Part shown: one piece after another, positions 1 to 10,912 of the stretch | Layout: every line of letters starts with the position of its first letter | How positions within the stretch are numbered: position 1 is the stretch's first letter | Source: Ptychodera flava | Lineage: Eukaryota; Hemichordata; Enteropneusta; Ptychoderidae | Direction: 5' to 3' | Assembly: GCF_041260155.1 (NCBI RefSeq) | Contig: NC_091928.1 | Coordinates: 31,904,888-31,968,887 of the forward strand | Length of the DNA stretch: 64,000 nt | The notes under the pieces: model-generated | The model's database searches: none | What the model was told of the DNA's origin: nothing | What the model saw: only the letters and a program-made list of their open reading frames with translations | Made by a program: the position numbers and the translations under genes

Positions 1-1800
1 CAATCAATCTATGGCTGAATGAGAAAATGTGGAAGCTTAAAATTAGAATGCTTATAGGCCTATGTGGTCACAATTTTCAAAGCATATTGATAATTATGTA
101 CAAAGTTCTGGATGGTAGCGTTGTTAAATTCGTATAAGAATTTCCCATTTATGTAATTTCATATTCTTTTCCACTTTATGTGTGATTTATGCTGAAAAAT
201 ATGTCTTCATATCTTAGTGTTATAGCTTTAAACTGAATCAGAAACTCAAACTCTGAAGTTTATATTGGATTTAAGATATGAACGAAAGTAGTTGCAAGAA
301 TTCGACATTGAGGGCGCTATACACCTGAGCCCAGAAGCACGGTCGATTGTAAATGTACCATCACATTGTTCAAACGCAAATTGATACACAAAGCTATTGC
401 CGCTATGGTTTTGCCGCTGAAGCCAATGAGGAAATCTTTATTGGACTTTAATACAATGCTGTAAGATTTAAAAAACACTATTTGAAACCAATACATGTTT
501 GGACAGCACGAGAACTGCAGCTGTCGGTCAACAAAAGAAAGAAAACGGAAAGACTTTGCACAGCTGATTTCGATACTGATTAAATCACAGTCCCTCAACA
601 CACGTGATTAAATCATATCTTTTGTCATCAGTACAAACACCACAATAAAAAAATATCAAGGAAATTTATTTCAACTGCGGACACTTAATATTCCAGCTGC
701 GGGACATTTCCAACCAATAGCAGTAGAAGGACCGTGTCTCAGTGGGCGCAAGTTCGGCGTACTTTCTGAACTCTCAAGATGAACCTATGAGCATTCGTTT
801 ATAGGGGAAGGGTTGGGGGGTCGGTTGAACTTAAACTACAAATGAAATGCAAAAAGCGACCCCTCCACATTATTTTTCTACAATATGCCCTCCCCTGTCT
901 CAAAAATTAGTTGCAAAACGTGCCACCGGTCACCTGCCGATGTCAGATATGGCTGCATGGTAAACATACCACTTATAAATAATTCCAAGATTAAGCGATT
1001 GAAGTCATCAGGAAAGAGTGGGAGTACACCAAAGTCTTGACAAATAATTGAGGAGAAATGATAGGCTTACTAAACCAGTTTCTTCAATCTTCAAACGATC
1101 TTTATTTTAAAACCGACGTTTCGGCAATGCACAGATTGCCTTCCTCAGGGTAAAAACTAATATGTCAAAACGGATAAAATTGAACGTGTCAAAAGAAAGT
1201 TGAACGGCTACAGAAAAGTAAATGCATGACAAAACACGAGAAAAACTTCACAATGTGGTAAAAAAAATCAACACTAAGATTAAAAGTATACAAAGATATG
1301 AAATTTGGATAAAATTGAAATCAGAGTGATCTTGGTTTATTTATCACGAATGAAAATTATATGACCTCGATTTCTCAAAAAGTAATTTTCACATTCTCTG
1401 GGAAAATTAAAGCTTAATATATGCACTGTGAATACCGGGATTCTAAACAACCCTACCCCTGAACATTTTGTTGTGGATATAGAGCTACCGTGTGTATTTA
1501 CCAAATTTTGCCATCCTCCTTCGAATCACAAAAAACAAAGTCAGGGAAAATATATGGTGCAGACGGACCCTCTCGGCGTCATGCCACAGGAAAAAAGTGT
1601 AAATTTGTACTTGTGAGTTGACTCATTACAGTCCCTCTACTAGATTTTATTTAGGCCTATCATGACAACGAAAAACACTGAACGGATAAATTATACTGGA
1701 AAGAAATGCTCTTGTGACGATACGAATGTCAACATATGAATTAAACAACCGTGGAAAGCTGACATGGAATCATTCTGTTCATCGGTAATACCTCCATGAT
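1..1800. other. Stretch without a recognisable gene
   Basis: I see no supported coding region. Open frames of 60-94 codons occur on both strands but resemble nothing I know. Around 1080-1165 there is a phrase (a CGACGTTTCGG-type core, then CTTCCTCAGG) that I recognise as typical of dispersed repeat tails in several animal genomes, so a short mobile-element remnant is possible there. Nothing else stands out. Confidence 0.5.
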
Positions 1801-1882
1801 GTGTATACTCGACTCGTCTCGGCTGGTCTCAGCTGAATGCAGCAGTGCCATAGCGCCCTCTGCGCAAGCTCTGTCATAGTTC

Positions 1883-2012
1883 ATGGCGATGGCGTCGGGT
1901 CAACATCGTGTCCGTACAAACGTTGGATATAATGACTTATGTCGGCGTAATTTTGGTTCATCGATTGAAAAACTTGAAACCATACATGACAGAGATAACA
2001 GAGGATATGCAG
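1883..2012 (+). CDS. Possible first coding exon, unknown protein
   Basis: An ATG in a fair initiation context opens a frame of 43 codons (start MAMASGQHRVRT) that runs into AG|GTAATT, a usable 5' splice site at 2012/2013. The codons before the donor are charged and unbiased, and the frame continues only about 28 codons past it. I do not recognise the protein and found no matching downstream exon on the plus strand, so this may be a chance frame. It lies just beyond the 3' end of the minus-strand NHL exon. Confidence 0.18.
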
Positions 2013-2627
2013 GTAATTTTTTAAAACATTATTTTGCACACACAACTGTTGATTCGCCATTCTCTACGAGTTGGGATGTGATGGGATCGGTTCTGTAATC
2101 AGTAAGATTGCATTGCAGAACACACCTCTTGACAAATTGACTCAAATATCTCAGTACAAATTCTACAAAACAACTCATTTTTGGTATATTTGTATCGACG
2201 ACATGAAGTGACAACTATGTTAAAAATTTCAGTTCAAAATTCTGTTTGGAAATGCAGAAAATAACCACCTTATTGATTTGTTGACATGACTCATGTGTTG
2301 TGATGTTTACAAATCACCGTCGATTGTCGTACACTTCTCGTCAAATTTCCTCGATTTTTTCAATGAAAATGTGTCTGAAATTATTAAATTTCATTACATT
2401 CAAACTCTAGAGATGTAGCGACAACAACTTTTAATATTTTGTCCCCAGAATATCGGTTCTAAATGCGAGAAATAACCGATTATTAGTTTGGAGGTTGATG
2501 TAAACAGTGCAGGCCGATCGTTTCGTCACGCTTGAGTGACGATTAAAATTAGCGCGTCAAAACTTTTGAACAAATTTCAACATTTTGATGAAATTTAGAC
2601 ATTTACACATCATCTTGGTGTTTCTGT

Positions 2628-3443
2628 CTACTTAGAAAATACTACGATTTCATCACGGGACTGGTACCATCCACTAACAACAGCAATTCTATCACCGTCG
2701 GCGGTCACTGCCATGTACCAGGGCAATCTCAATTCACGATGGAAAAGATGACGTAGCCACGTTGTATCTTCACTCCAAATCGAAATCCTAGCATTGCTGT
2801 GATCACAAACATAAACATTGTCAGCGCCATCAACGGCAATGCTGTATGGGTGGCACAGCTGAGCATTGCCGTGACCGAACTGACCGTATTTGTACAGGTA
2901 ATTGAACTGAGTGTCAAAACACTTGATGCAGTGATTGCCAGTCAGACACCATGATGACATCCCTACTGTTGACAGCGACAAAGCGGGGGTAGTTGAATTC
3001 TGTATCACCATCTCCTCGATGACCAAACTCTCCAATGTACATTCCGTCCAGGCTGTACTTCAGGACGCGATGACCGTTGACCTCTGTAACAATAACAAAC
3101 CCCTTCACAAGAGCTATGCACTGGGGATCTGAGTCTGCAGGTAGGTTAATTATTCTGATAACTTTATTATTTTGATCACAAACAACTATTTGCACATTAT
3201 TCTTATCAAGGATGAAGTAGAGGTTGTCTTGAGAGACAGCTATGGACCATGGCTTGAATGGCTTGGCAAACTGACCACTGAAACTGCCCAACTCCTTTTC
3301 ACAAGTGTAATCTTGGTTCAGTATGTGTACAATATTGTTGTCGCTGTCACACACCAAAAGTTTATCATTGTGGAATGCCAGACCATTTACATCTTTGAAC
3401 TTGTGTCCTTGATGACCCTTCAGAGTTCTTCTTGACCATCGCC
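2628..3443 (-). CDS. NHL beta-propeller exon, likely last exon of the GT-NHL gene
   Basis: This exon encodes about 270 residues of NHL-type repeats, the propeller found at the C-terminus of TRIM2/TRIM71-like proteins, where it binds RNA or protein. Repeats are seen in phrases such as VNGLAFHNDKLLVCDSDNN and HPYSIAVDGADNVYVCDHSN. It begins after a pyrimidine-rich acceptor ending TTTCAG at 3444 and enters in phase 1, matching the phase-1 donor of the repeat exon at 9690. It ends IVVFSK-stop (2628-2630), the same style of ending as the TRIM copy at 55.8 kb. One frame break lies near 2939: after VSDW the frame is lost, and the neighbouring frame resumes with NHCIKCFD, as if two bases were missing. 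It could be a sequence error, a polymorphism or real decay. Membership in the GT gene rests on phase and order only. Confidence 0.6.
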
Positions 3444-3455
3444 CTGAAAGGTTAA

Positions 3456-4694
3456 AGGTCAAAGGTCAAACAGGATAAGTAGAACTGAGATAGAAATGCA
3501 CTGACATAGTGACAATAGGCTGTACCAGAACTGATAGATATACACTGAAGCTGAAAGCAGATATGGATTCACATTAAACTAAATCACAAAGTCAATCATT
3601 TACCTAAACTTTTTAGTTTATTTATTATCATCATCTCATAAATAAAATTTTTACCATGGCAACACAATAAGTGAATGTTCTGTCGAAGATAGTCATTTCC
3701 AAATTTCATCAACAAGACAGCAAGTTTCATGTGTAGTTTATTGACCATATTTGATTATTAACATATTATTGTAACGAAGATTACTTTGTCTGGCGTACTT
3801 GAATAGATGACAACCTCGCTGCCATAGCAATACTTTTTATAGATTTTGGTTCAAAATTTGTCACTTGATCTTGTGTGTTTTGACCTGAAAGGTCAAAGGT
3901 CAAGGCAAGATCACAGAATAAGCAACAGAGATGTGTAGACAATCTGACTGTACAGTAATTCAAATACCTGTGAAATATGAACAAATATTGACACAAATTC
4001 AATTGCACCGTCATGATAATTACACAGCCAAGCTCCTCCCTTGATGTTTTAATGCCCTATTACCATGGCAACACAATGAATACAAGTTTTTGTCAACAAA
4101 TGACCTTTTCCGAATATTTTATAGTGTAAAACAATGCAGCTCGTAGATGTGTGTTGTTGATCATACTTGTGCTGCTGTATCCTAAACATACTTGAATGTT
4201 TAATTTAGTAAAAATTAATCAAGTAAAAGCCATGTTGCCATAGCAACACATTTGTAGACTATGATTTAAAAGTTCTCATCTTTTTATATCGGCTACGTGT
4301 AGGGTCACATCAAAAATTCTTTGAAAATGTATTTTGGATAAAGCAAGTGCACTGTTCTATAGGCCAAAATTGCTGACTCTACAAATGATAGATGATAATA
4401 AAATACTCTTTTGGTGAAAAAATGATATTTCTGCTATTATGCCATGAATCTTTCAAGTCACTCTCTATTCAATAATAATACATTTGTAAAATTATAGATC
4501 ATAAATTATAGTTTAATACTGGTTGTCACCAGTGTTTTCCAAAAATAATGTTCCCGTAATGCTGTGGTTGTCTCTCTGAAAGATACTGTTACCTTGGAAT
4601 CGGAGAACTTCATGTCGCCATGACAGTACTTTTGCAGTTTTAGTTCATTATTCTACAATATTTATTGACCAATGCCATGAAAGGTCAAAGGTCA
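3456..4694. promoter_or_regulatory. Three perfect DR1-type hexamer pairs
   Basis: AGGTCAAAGGTCA, a direct repeat of AGGTCA spaced by one base, occurs at 3456-3468, 3890-3902 and 4682-4694. DR1 is the classical site for HNF4, COUP-TF and RXR-type nuclear receptors. However, on the minus strand the first copy is also the pyrimidine tract of the acceptor of the NHL exon, and all three lie in related diverged repeats. They may therefore be copies of an acceptor-side intron sequence rather than selected receptor sites. Confidence 0.25.
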
Positions 4695-4953
4695 TAGATG
4701 AAGGCAGGATAAATATAAAAAATAACACCTATAGTAGCTCTTATACCTTGAAATGAGAACAGTTATTCACTACAAATTAAGTTGCATCAAAAAGTAAGAT
4801 GATAACTTAATTTTAATGCCTTTCACTGTGGTGATTAAAAAATTGTCTGCCTTTCAGCAAAATGAAACATTGGTGGACATGAAGAAAGTTTATTTGAATT
4901 GTTAGTAACCTAGTGTTAGGGTTATTTAGAGCCCCCTACAGCATCCCTTTTAT

Positions 4954-5144
4954 AGTTTGTAAGCAGTGTGCCCTCTAACTAACAGGATTATAGAAAACTT
5001 TTGAGTCAATTTGAAAATTTGCTAATTTTTCTTGAGTCACCATGTATTATTTCCTATTCAACTCAAAATTTTCTTGCGTCACAGAGAATTTTTTTTGCGT
5101 CATGGCGCATCATATTGGCTTAGAGGGCACACTGTTTACAACCT
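4954..5144. mobile_element. Short inverted-repeat element (MITE-like)
   Basis: The ends carry CAGTGTGCCCTCTAA at 4964-4978 and its complement at 5120-5134, and the similarity continues outward to about 24 bp. There is no coding capacity. The interior has four TTGAGTCA/TTGCGTCA-like octamers. The CAG...CTG ends suit a hAT-type non-autonomous element, but I see no clean 8-bp target duplication. Confidence 0.55.
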
Positions 5145-5589
5145 AAGGTGTGTCCACAAATCTTCAGTCATCCCTATCTTTCTAAAAAGTTAATTCCCAG
5201 AGGCCAGTAACATCATGAAATTTTTGTCTTTTATAAATTTTACTTGTTTATATCATGTCACTGTGGTAAACAGTTGGTGACATGCTCTGAATGATTGCTT
5301 TGGGACAAAGTTATGTTGCCATAGCAGCACTTTTTTGATATTGGTTCAAACTTCAAAAATTCTCATTTGTATTCTTTGTTGGTTCAGCCTGAGTGAAATT
5401 CTTTCAAAATACACATGTTTATCAGCAAGTACTGTGTTTCATCAGCAAACTGATTGATGGTCTCAGTTGATAACAAAGTACAGTTTGTCATTAAAAAATA
5501 TATTTTTGCAATTACTGAAAAAAAGTATATTGTTTCCCCGTCATTGTGCTCGTCATGTGAAGATATGCGCGTCACAACTTTTTTTAATT

Positions 5590-5818
5590 CTGAAAAATCA
5601 TGAAAATAAAACACGTACTGATATAAAACCAAATGTGAACTTGGACATGTCCTGATGTACATTGTACATTGAATCGTGAAAATGGAACTAGCAGAAACAT
5701 AACATCTACATGTGAAGTCATATTATGGATCATTTGGTATGTTCAACAAATGTTCTGAAATTCTGAAAAATCTTGAAAATAAAACACGTACTAACCAAAT
5801 GTGAACTTGGGCATGTCC
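5590..5818. repeat. Direct repeat of about 60 bp
   Basis: A block running from CTGAAAAATC to GGACATGTCC at 5590-5652 recurs at 5763-5818 with a short internal deletion and a few substitutions. It is a local duplication with no coding content. Confidence 0.7.
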
Positions 5819-5901
5819 AGATTTTGAATGCCAGGATAAAGTATCTGCACTAATGTTCTGAAATTTTCCTCATGTTTGTTTCTTTCTGTGGCAGCCATTT
5901 T

Positions 5902-7177
5902 TGCTCACGTGTTCACATGTCTGTCTGTTGGTCCAATATCTCAAAAACTGCTGATCAGATCAGAATTAAATCTTGTACATAGATTCAGTTAGGAAATGGC
6001 AAGAACTAATTAGTTTTTGGTGGGTGTGGCTTGCATACTTTTTTGCTCATTTGCATAATTAATGATTTTTGAAAAAAATGGATATACAATTTGATGAGAT
6101 TTGCTACAAATGTTGATCACACCAAGATATATCAGCAGTGAGAACCATTAACGGGTGACATGAAAGATAGTGTTTAATGAACTTTCTTAATTAGAGATAT
6201 ACCCGGTATATCTGATTTGACTTGTTCAAAATTGACCAAACTTGGTATATGTATTGAAGATTCTATGATTTAACATTATTAAAAGTCATTAAGCATTTTA
6301 ACTTCACCCAATTCCCAATTTACATATTTAATGAACTTTGCTAATTAGGGATATATATTTGAATTGACTGGATCAAAGTTGATGAAACTTGCTACATGTA
6401 TTGAAGCTACTATGATACAACATTCTTGAAAGTCATTAAGCATTTTTACATCAGCCAATTCCTAATTTGCATATTTAATGAACTTTCCTAATTAGGGTAT
6501 ATATCTGAATTAACTTGATTGTAGTTGTTGAAACTTGCTATATACATCAAAGATACTGTGATATAACATTATTGAAAGTCAAAAGACATTTTTACTTCAG
6601 CCAATTCCTAATTTGCATATATAATGAACTTTCCTAATTAGGGATATATATCTGAATTGACTTGACCAAAGTTGATGAAACTTGCTATATACATTAAAGA
6701 TACTATGATACAACATTATTGAAAGTCATTAAGCTTTTTCTTTTTCAGCCCATTCCTAATTTGCATTTTCAATGACCTTTTCTAATGACTGATATATACT
6801 TGGATTTTCCTGATCAAAGTTGGCAAAACATGCTATGTACATTGATGATTATACCAGGTTAAAACAATATCGAAAGTCATTTCACATTTTCATGTCAGCT
6901 AATTTATAATTTGCTTATCTAATGAGCTTTCACAGTTCAGCATATATGGCTTAAAGGACTTGGCCAAAGGTAATTACACTTGCTATGACAGCAGTCAAAG
7001 AACTTTAATATTTTTATTTCAGCTAATTACATATTTGTATACTTCATGACCTCTTAGAATTAATCGGCGGTGAATATTGATCATTATGTTGATCATATTA
7101 CTTTGAATGAAGTTGCAAACATGTGCCAAAGGTTCAAATTTACACATAACTACAATATATAATGAAACACGTGAGCA
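5902..7177 (+). mobile_element. Inverted-repeat element with internal array, copy A
   Basis: The ends are TGCTCACGTGTT (5902-5913) and AACACGTGAGCA (7166-7177). The interior is a degenerate tandem array of 6-7 units of about 147-154 bp, marked by AATGAACTTTCCTAATTA-like phrases near 6176, 6330, 6477, 6623, 6769 and 6920. A second copy lies inverted at 23.7-25.2 kb. Similarity to that copy continues about 20 bp beyond the right inverted repeat. TGGCAGCCAT occurs just outside both ends (5889-5898 and 7202-7211) and could be a 10-bp target duplication. No coding capacity is seen, so it would be non-autonomous. Confidence 0.7.
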
Positions 7178-7211
7178 TTTCAGTTCATATCTGGTACTTT
7201 ATGGCAGCCAT

Positions 7212-8169
7212 GTTTGAATGCCCCTAAAAAGTGCAGCCTGGCCATTTTAATACCCCCTAAAAAATAGAAAGAAATGAAAATGAAATTGGATGACTGCATC
7301 AGTTTTGAATCCACCCAAGGACGATACACATTTTCTTTTGTTTTTTTGGCCTTATGTAATGCCAGTGTCCAAAACAAACCCCTCAGACTATAAATTTTGT
7401 CAAATCCAAAATATTAATAATATTGTTACCATATATTGTATACTCATTTTGCAGCTGGATGTTTCCATTCCTATAAACTGCCGAAATTGTTTTGGTTATT
7501 GAAGATCACTTGAAATGATGTATTTCAATATATCAATTGTTTTATTACAATGATTCCTTTCTCTCTGTTACATGACAGTTTCAAGCAATTGTGATGGCAT
7601 GAGACTGCATATTGAGGTTGGATATTTTGTATATAATTGAATCATTTTACATACGTAAAATTCAAATTCTACTTTCGAGACCATGCAGAAGAAGAAGTGC
7701 CCGTGTTATGTGGTGATCCACTTAAAATCAGTGTGTTCTCAAATCAATATTTATCACAGTGGTCTTACTATTTTCAATGTGTTTTGACCGTCGCATGTAC
7801 CGTATACCCTTTGCTGTTACATTTCAGCATGTTTGAAATACAGTCCAGTTGTTCAAGTTGTTCGTCAAACTGTTTTCATTGTCGTACAATTCGAATTGGT
7901 GGTGTAAATTTATTGAATGGTGCATCGTATTTTGTAGTCAGTTTTTTTCATCAATCGAGTGCAGAAGTGAAATTACGCATGTAAATACAGCTATTACGCA
8001 ATTTTAGTAGACTAATGCGTATGCCATACGTGAGGAGAAAAAAGTTATAGTGAATACTTAGTGGTTCTCTGATTTGACATACTGTCACAACAGTTATATA
8101 TCACAGATATTTTTTATGTTTATACTGGCACTCTTTCATTAACATCATCATTTTGGTTTTGTCCCCCGC
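7212..8169. other. Intronic stretch without a gene
   Basis: A plus-strand open frame at 7637-7984 (115 codons, Cys/Ser-rich) has no family resemblance and no obvious splice context; I treat it as chance. Nothing else is seen. Confidence 0.5.
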
Positions 8170-8226
8170 AAACACACACACACACACATGCACACACACA
8201 CATATCATATATATACCATATATATA

Positions 8227-8294
<68 letters not shown>
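8170..8294. repeat. (CA)n-(TA)n microsatellite
   Basis: A run of CA dinucleotides is followed by a short CATATATAC block and then about 33 AT repeats ending at 8294. The Ile-Tyr open frames across it on both strands are artefacts. Confidence 0.95.
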
Positions 8295-8296
<2 letters not shown>

Positions 8297-8903
8297 AAAA
8301 TTCAGAAAAATATCTGGTATCTGAATGTAAAGGGAAAGAATTTTATTTTTCAATTTCTAGTGGTAATACCACTGGAAAGGAACCCAGGTGGCAATTCTGA
8401 AAAATCCAGTGGCAATGTGAAGTGGTCATTAATGGATACAGGGGATAACTGGGTGTATTTTGCAAGTATATTTTCAGCTGCATTCTGTCAGTGTTCACAG
8501 TACGATATAGCTTTTAATAAGCTGAGGCTTCTCATTTGCTAATTCATGTAAAATCTGTTAGCCATGAGTGGCCAAATTTTTTTAGCTTGTTGTTGTAACA
8601 TATAGTTCTCTGGCACCATCAAATGTAACGGTATGCCCACACTTTAAATGCTGTGAAGATTTAGTGTAGGAAATATCTTCAGTGCCACAGTATACCTTAA
8701 AACAACCTACAAAACCCATTATTACAATATTACCTCACATATAGATGAATAACTAAGTCATGTTGTACTGTATTTAGTATTAGTATTTAAAGCGTTGTTT
8801 GAAGACACTGCCTTGTAGGAAATCTTTAAATAGACTCTTATGTATCAAGCCTTGAAATATGAATGCAAGAACAGAAATCCTGTGTATAGGAAAAGATTAC
8901 TGG

Positions 8904-9559
8904 AGGGAGAAAGTGACGCTCTCTTGCAATTGGTGAGAACCCCTTGTTATTCTCACCACAATCAGTGAGAATTTTTTAATTTTCACTGAGTGGTGGAGAA
9001 ATGCACTCCTTGGTGAGAATCAAGTATGATAACAGATTCTCACTGGCAAGACTGGAAATTCTCACCAAGAACAGTTAGAATGGTAATTTTCACACTGATA
9101 ATGTATTATTCTCATCATTCACCAGTAATAATGAACTAGACTTGCCGTTCATTGGTAAGAATGACCAGATTTGCTGTTCATTGGTTGTTCTCGTGAGTGA
9201 ACTGAGAGTCTGGTTCACTCTTATTTTACCAACAAATAGAGAGTCTGGTTGATTCTCACCAGTGAATGGTGAGTCTGGCTGATTCTTACCAGTGAATGGA
9301 GAATCTGGCTGATTCTCAGCAGTGAACGGTGAGTCTGGTTGATTTTCACCAGTGAATGATGAGTATGATTCATTCTCACTGTAAAAATTACCATTCTGGT
9401 GAGAATTTCAAGTCTCACCGGTGAGAATCTGTTATCATACTTGATTGTCACCAAGGAGTGCATTTCTCACTGCTCACCAGTGAGAATTAAAATATTCTCA
9501 TCGATAGCAGTGAAAATAAACAAGAAATTCTCACCAATTGCGAGAAAGCTTCACTCTCT
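8904..9559. mobile_element. Foldback element of about 650 bp
   Basis: The left arm (about 8904-9100) and right arm (about 9370-9559) are inverted copies; both include GCAATTGGTGAGAA at the outer side and the ATCAAGTATGATAACAGATT phrase (complement in the right arm). Between the arms lies a run of roughly 30-bp repeats of the type GAGTCTGGTTGATTCTCACC. The minus-strand open frame over 9221-9463 is a product of these repeats and is not a gene. Confidence 0.75.
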
Positions 9560-9689
9560 AACTCAAGTCTTGCAATTTAAATATAACTGTATCTTTGGGC
9601 AATGCATATTGCACATAATCTGATCAAGATACTGCTTCTTAAGCAAATATGGTGCAAGTATTTTGTAACTGTAGTCTGTATATACTGAC

Positions 9690-10643
9690 CAGCTACACTA
9701 GTTGCTGGTCCACCAAAGATTGCCTTCTTAGACTCTGAACCACTGGCCTCTTTACCACTGACATCTGTACCACTTTGTCCCTTTTTACTACCAGGTATCA
9801 CCGTACCACCAGACATCACAGAGGAAGCTGGACCACTAGACAACTCTTTACTACCACTACCAGCAGTAACTGAACTCCTCTGTTCCATTTTACTTCCAGG
9901 TGACACTGGACCACTAGACAACTCTTTACTACCACTACCAGCAGTAACTGAACTCCTATGTTCCATTTTACTTCCAGGTGACACTGGACCACTAGACTTC
10001 TTCTCAGAGGACACTGGACCACTAGACTTCTTCTCAGAGGACACTGGACCACTAGACTTCTTCTCAGGTGACACTGGACCACTAGACTTCTTCTCAGAGG
10101 ACACTGGACCACTAGACTTCTTCTCAGGGGACACTGGACCACTAGACTTCTTCTCAGAGGACACTGGACCACTAGACTTCTTCTCAGGTGACACTGGACC
10201 ACTAGACTTCTTCTCGGAGGACACTGGACCACTAGACTTCTCAGATGACACTGGACCACTAGACTTCTTCTCAGAGGACACTGGACCACTAGACTTCTTC
10301 TCAGGTGACACTGGACCACTAGACTTCTTCTCAGGTGACACTGGACCACTAGACTTCTTCTCAGAGGACACTGGACCACTAGACTTCTTCTCAGGTGACA
10401 CTGGACCACTAGACTTCTTCTCGGAGGACACTGGACCACTAGACTTCTTCTCAGGTGACACTGGACCACTAGACTTCTTCTCAGAGGACATCGGACCACT
10501 GGGCGACTCTTCACTACCAGCAGTACCTGAACCATGCTGTTGCTTTTTACTTCTGGACATCACTGCACTGCCCCCTGTTTCATCTGAACCACCAGAGAAG
10601 AGTTTCACCATCCTGCTGATAATGCCACCAGTTTTTTTCTTCT
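9690..10643 (-). CDS. Exon with about 17 Ser/Pro/Glu/Lys decapeptide repeats
   Basis: The exon starts after acceptor CTCACAG (10644-10650), enters in phase 1 (KKKTGGIISRMVKLFSGGSD), and ends in phase 1 at a GTCAGT donor (9684-9689), giving about 318 residues. The core is about 17 tandem copies of SSGPVSPEKK or SSGPVSSEKK, one of them nine residues long, followed by looser copies with PGSKMEQRSSVTAGSGS. The composition is disordered, with many SP sites that could be phosphorylated. The two repeat versions partly alternate, so the DNA grew by 30- and 60-bp steps. It is placed in the GT-NHL gene by phase and order: the coiled-coil exon upstream ends in phase 1 and the NHL exon downstream starts in phase 1. 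It could be a spacer between coiled coil and propeller. The ATG at 10609-10611 could alternatively start a separate protein. Confidence 0.65.
9990..10495 (-). repeat. 30-bp coding minisatellite
   Basis: About 17 near-identical 30-bp units, each containing ACTGGACCACTAGACTTCTT on the plus strand. Units differ mainly in AGAGGAC versus AGGTGAC, which gives SSEKK or SPEKK. One unit lacks three bases and keeps frame. Such an array is expected to vary in length between individuals. Confidence 0.9.
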
Positions 10644-10912
10644 CTGTGAGTGAATAAAACCCTTGTCAATGGTAGGTAACCTCAGTGTTGTGGTTTTATT
10701 TTAAAACACACCAAACTGACACATACTTGCTCTGTAATTACCAGAATCACTCACCTCAACAGACTGAAATTGAATGTCTCACACAAATTAGAAAATTTCT
10801 ATCCAACTTATGTGAAACAGAAAGTACCAAAAGAGTGTGAGACTTTCCATTTCAGCTGATTGATATGTAGAAATAGTTTTCATCTCACTCCATCTCACTA
10901 CTGGCACTATAC

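Larger units (their letters stand above)
3444..5889. repeat. Intron with diverged tandem repeats
   Basis: No exon-like frame is seen between the NHL exon and the element at 5.9 kb. Several phrases recur at irregular spacing: a pair of AGGTCA-type half sites near 3456, 3890 and 4682; TTACCATGGCAACACAA near 3652 and 4059; and TTGCCATAGCA-like versions near 4233 and 5312. This suggests old, strongly diverged tandem duplication of a unit of some hundreds of bases. A 171-190-bp inverted-repeat element sits at 4.95-5.14 kb. Confidence 0.5.

Noticed and set aside
7637-7984. 115-codon plus-strand frame
   Set aside because: Composition is intron-like, with no homology, no splice sites and no conserved motif.
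8120-8542. Open frames rich in Ile-Tyr and Thr-His on both strands
   Set aside because: They are translations of the (CA)n/(TA)n microsatellite.
9816-10535. Second long minus-strand frame of VVQCPLRRSL-type repeats
   Set aside because: It is an alternate frame of the 30-bp minisatellite; the SPEKK frame has matching splice phases on both sides and a protein-like non-repeat part.
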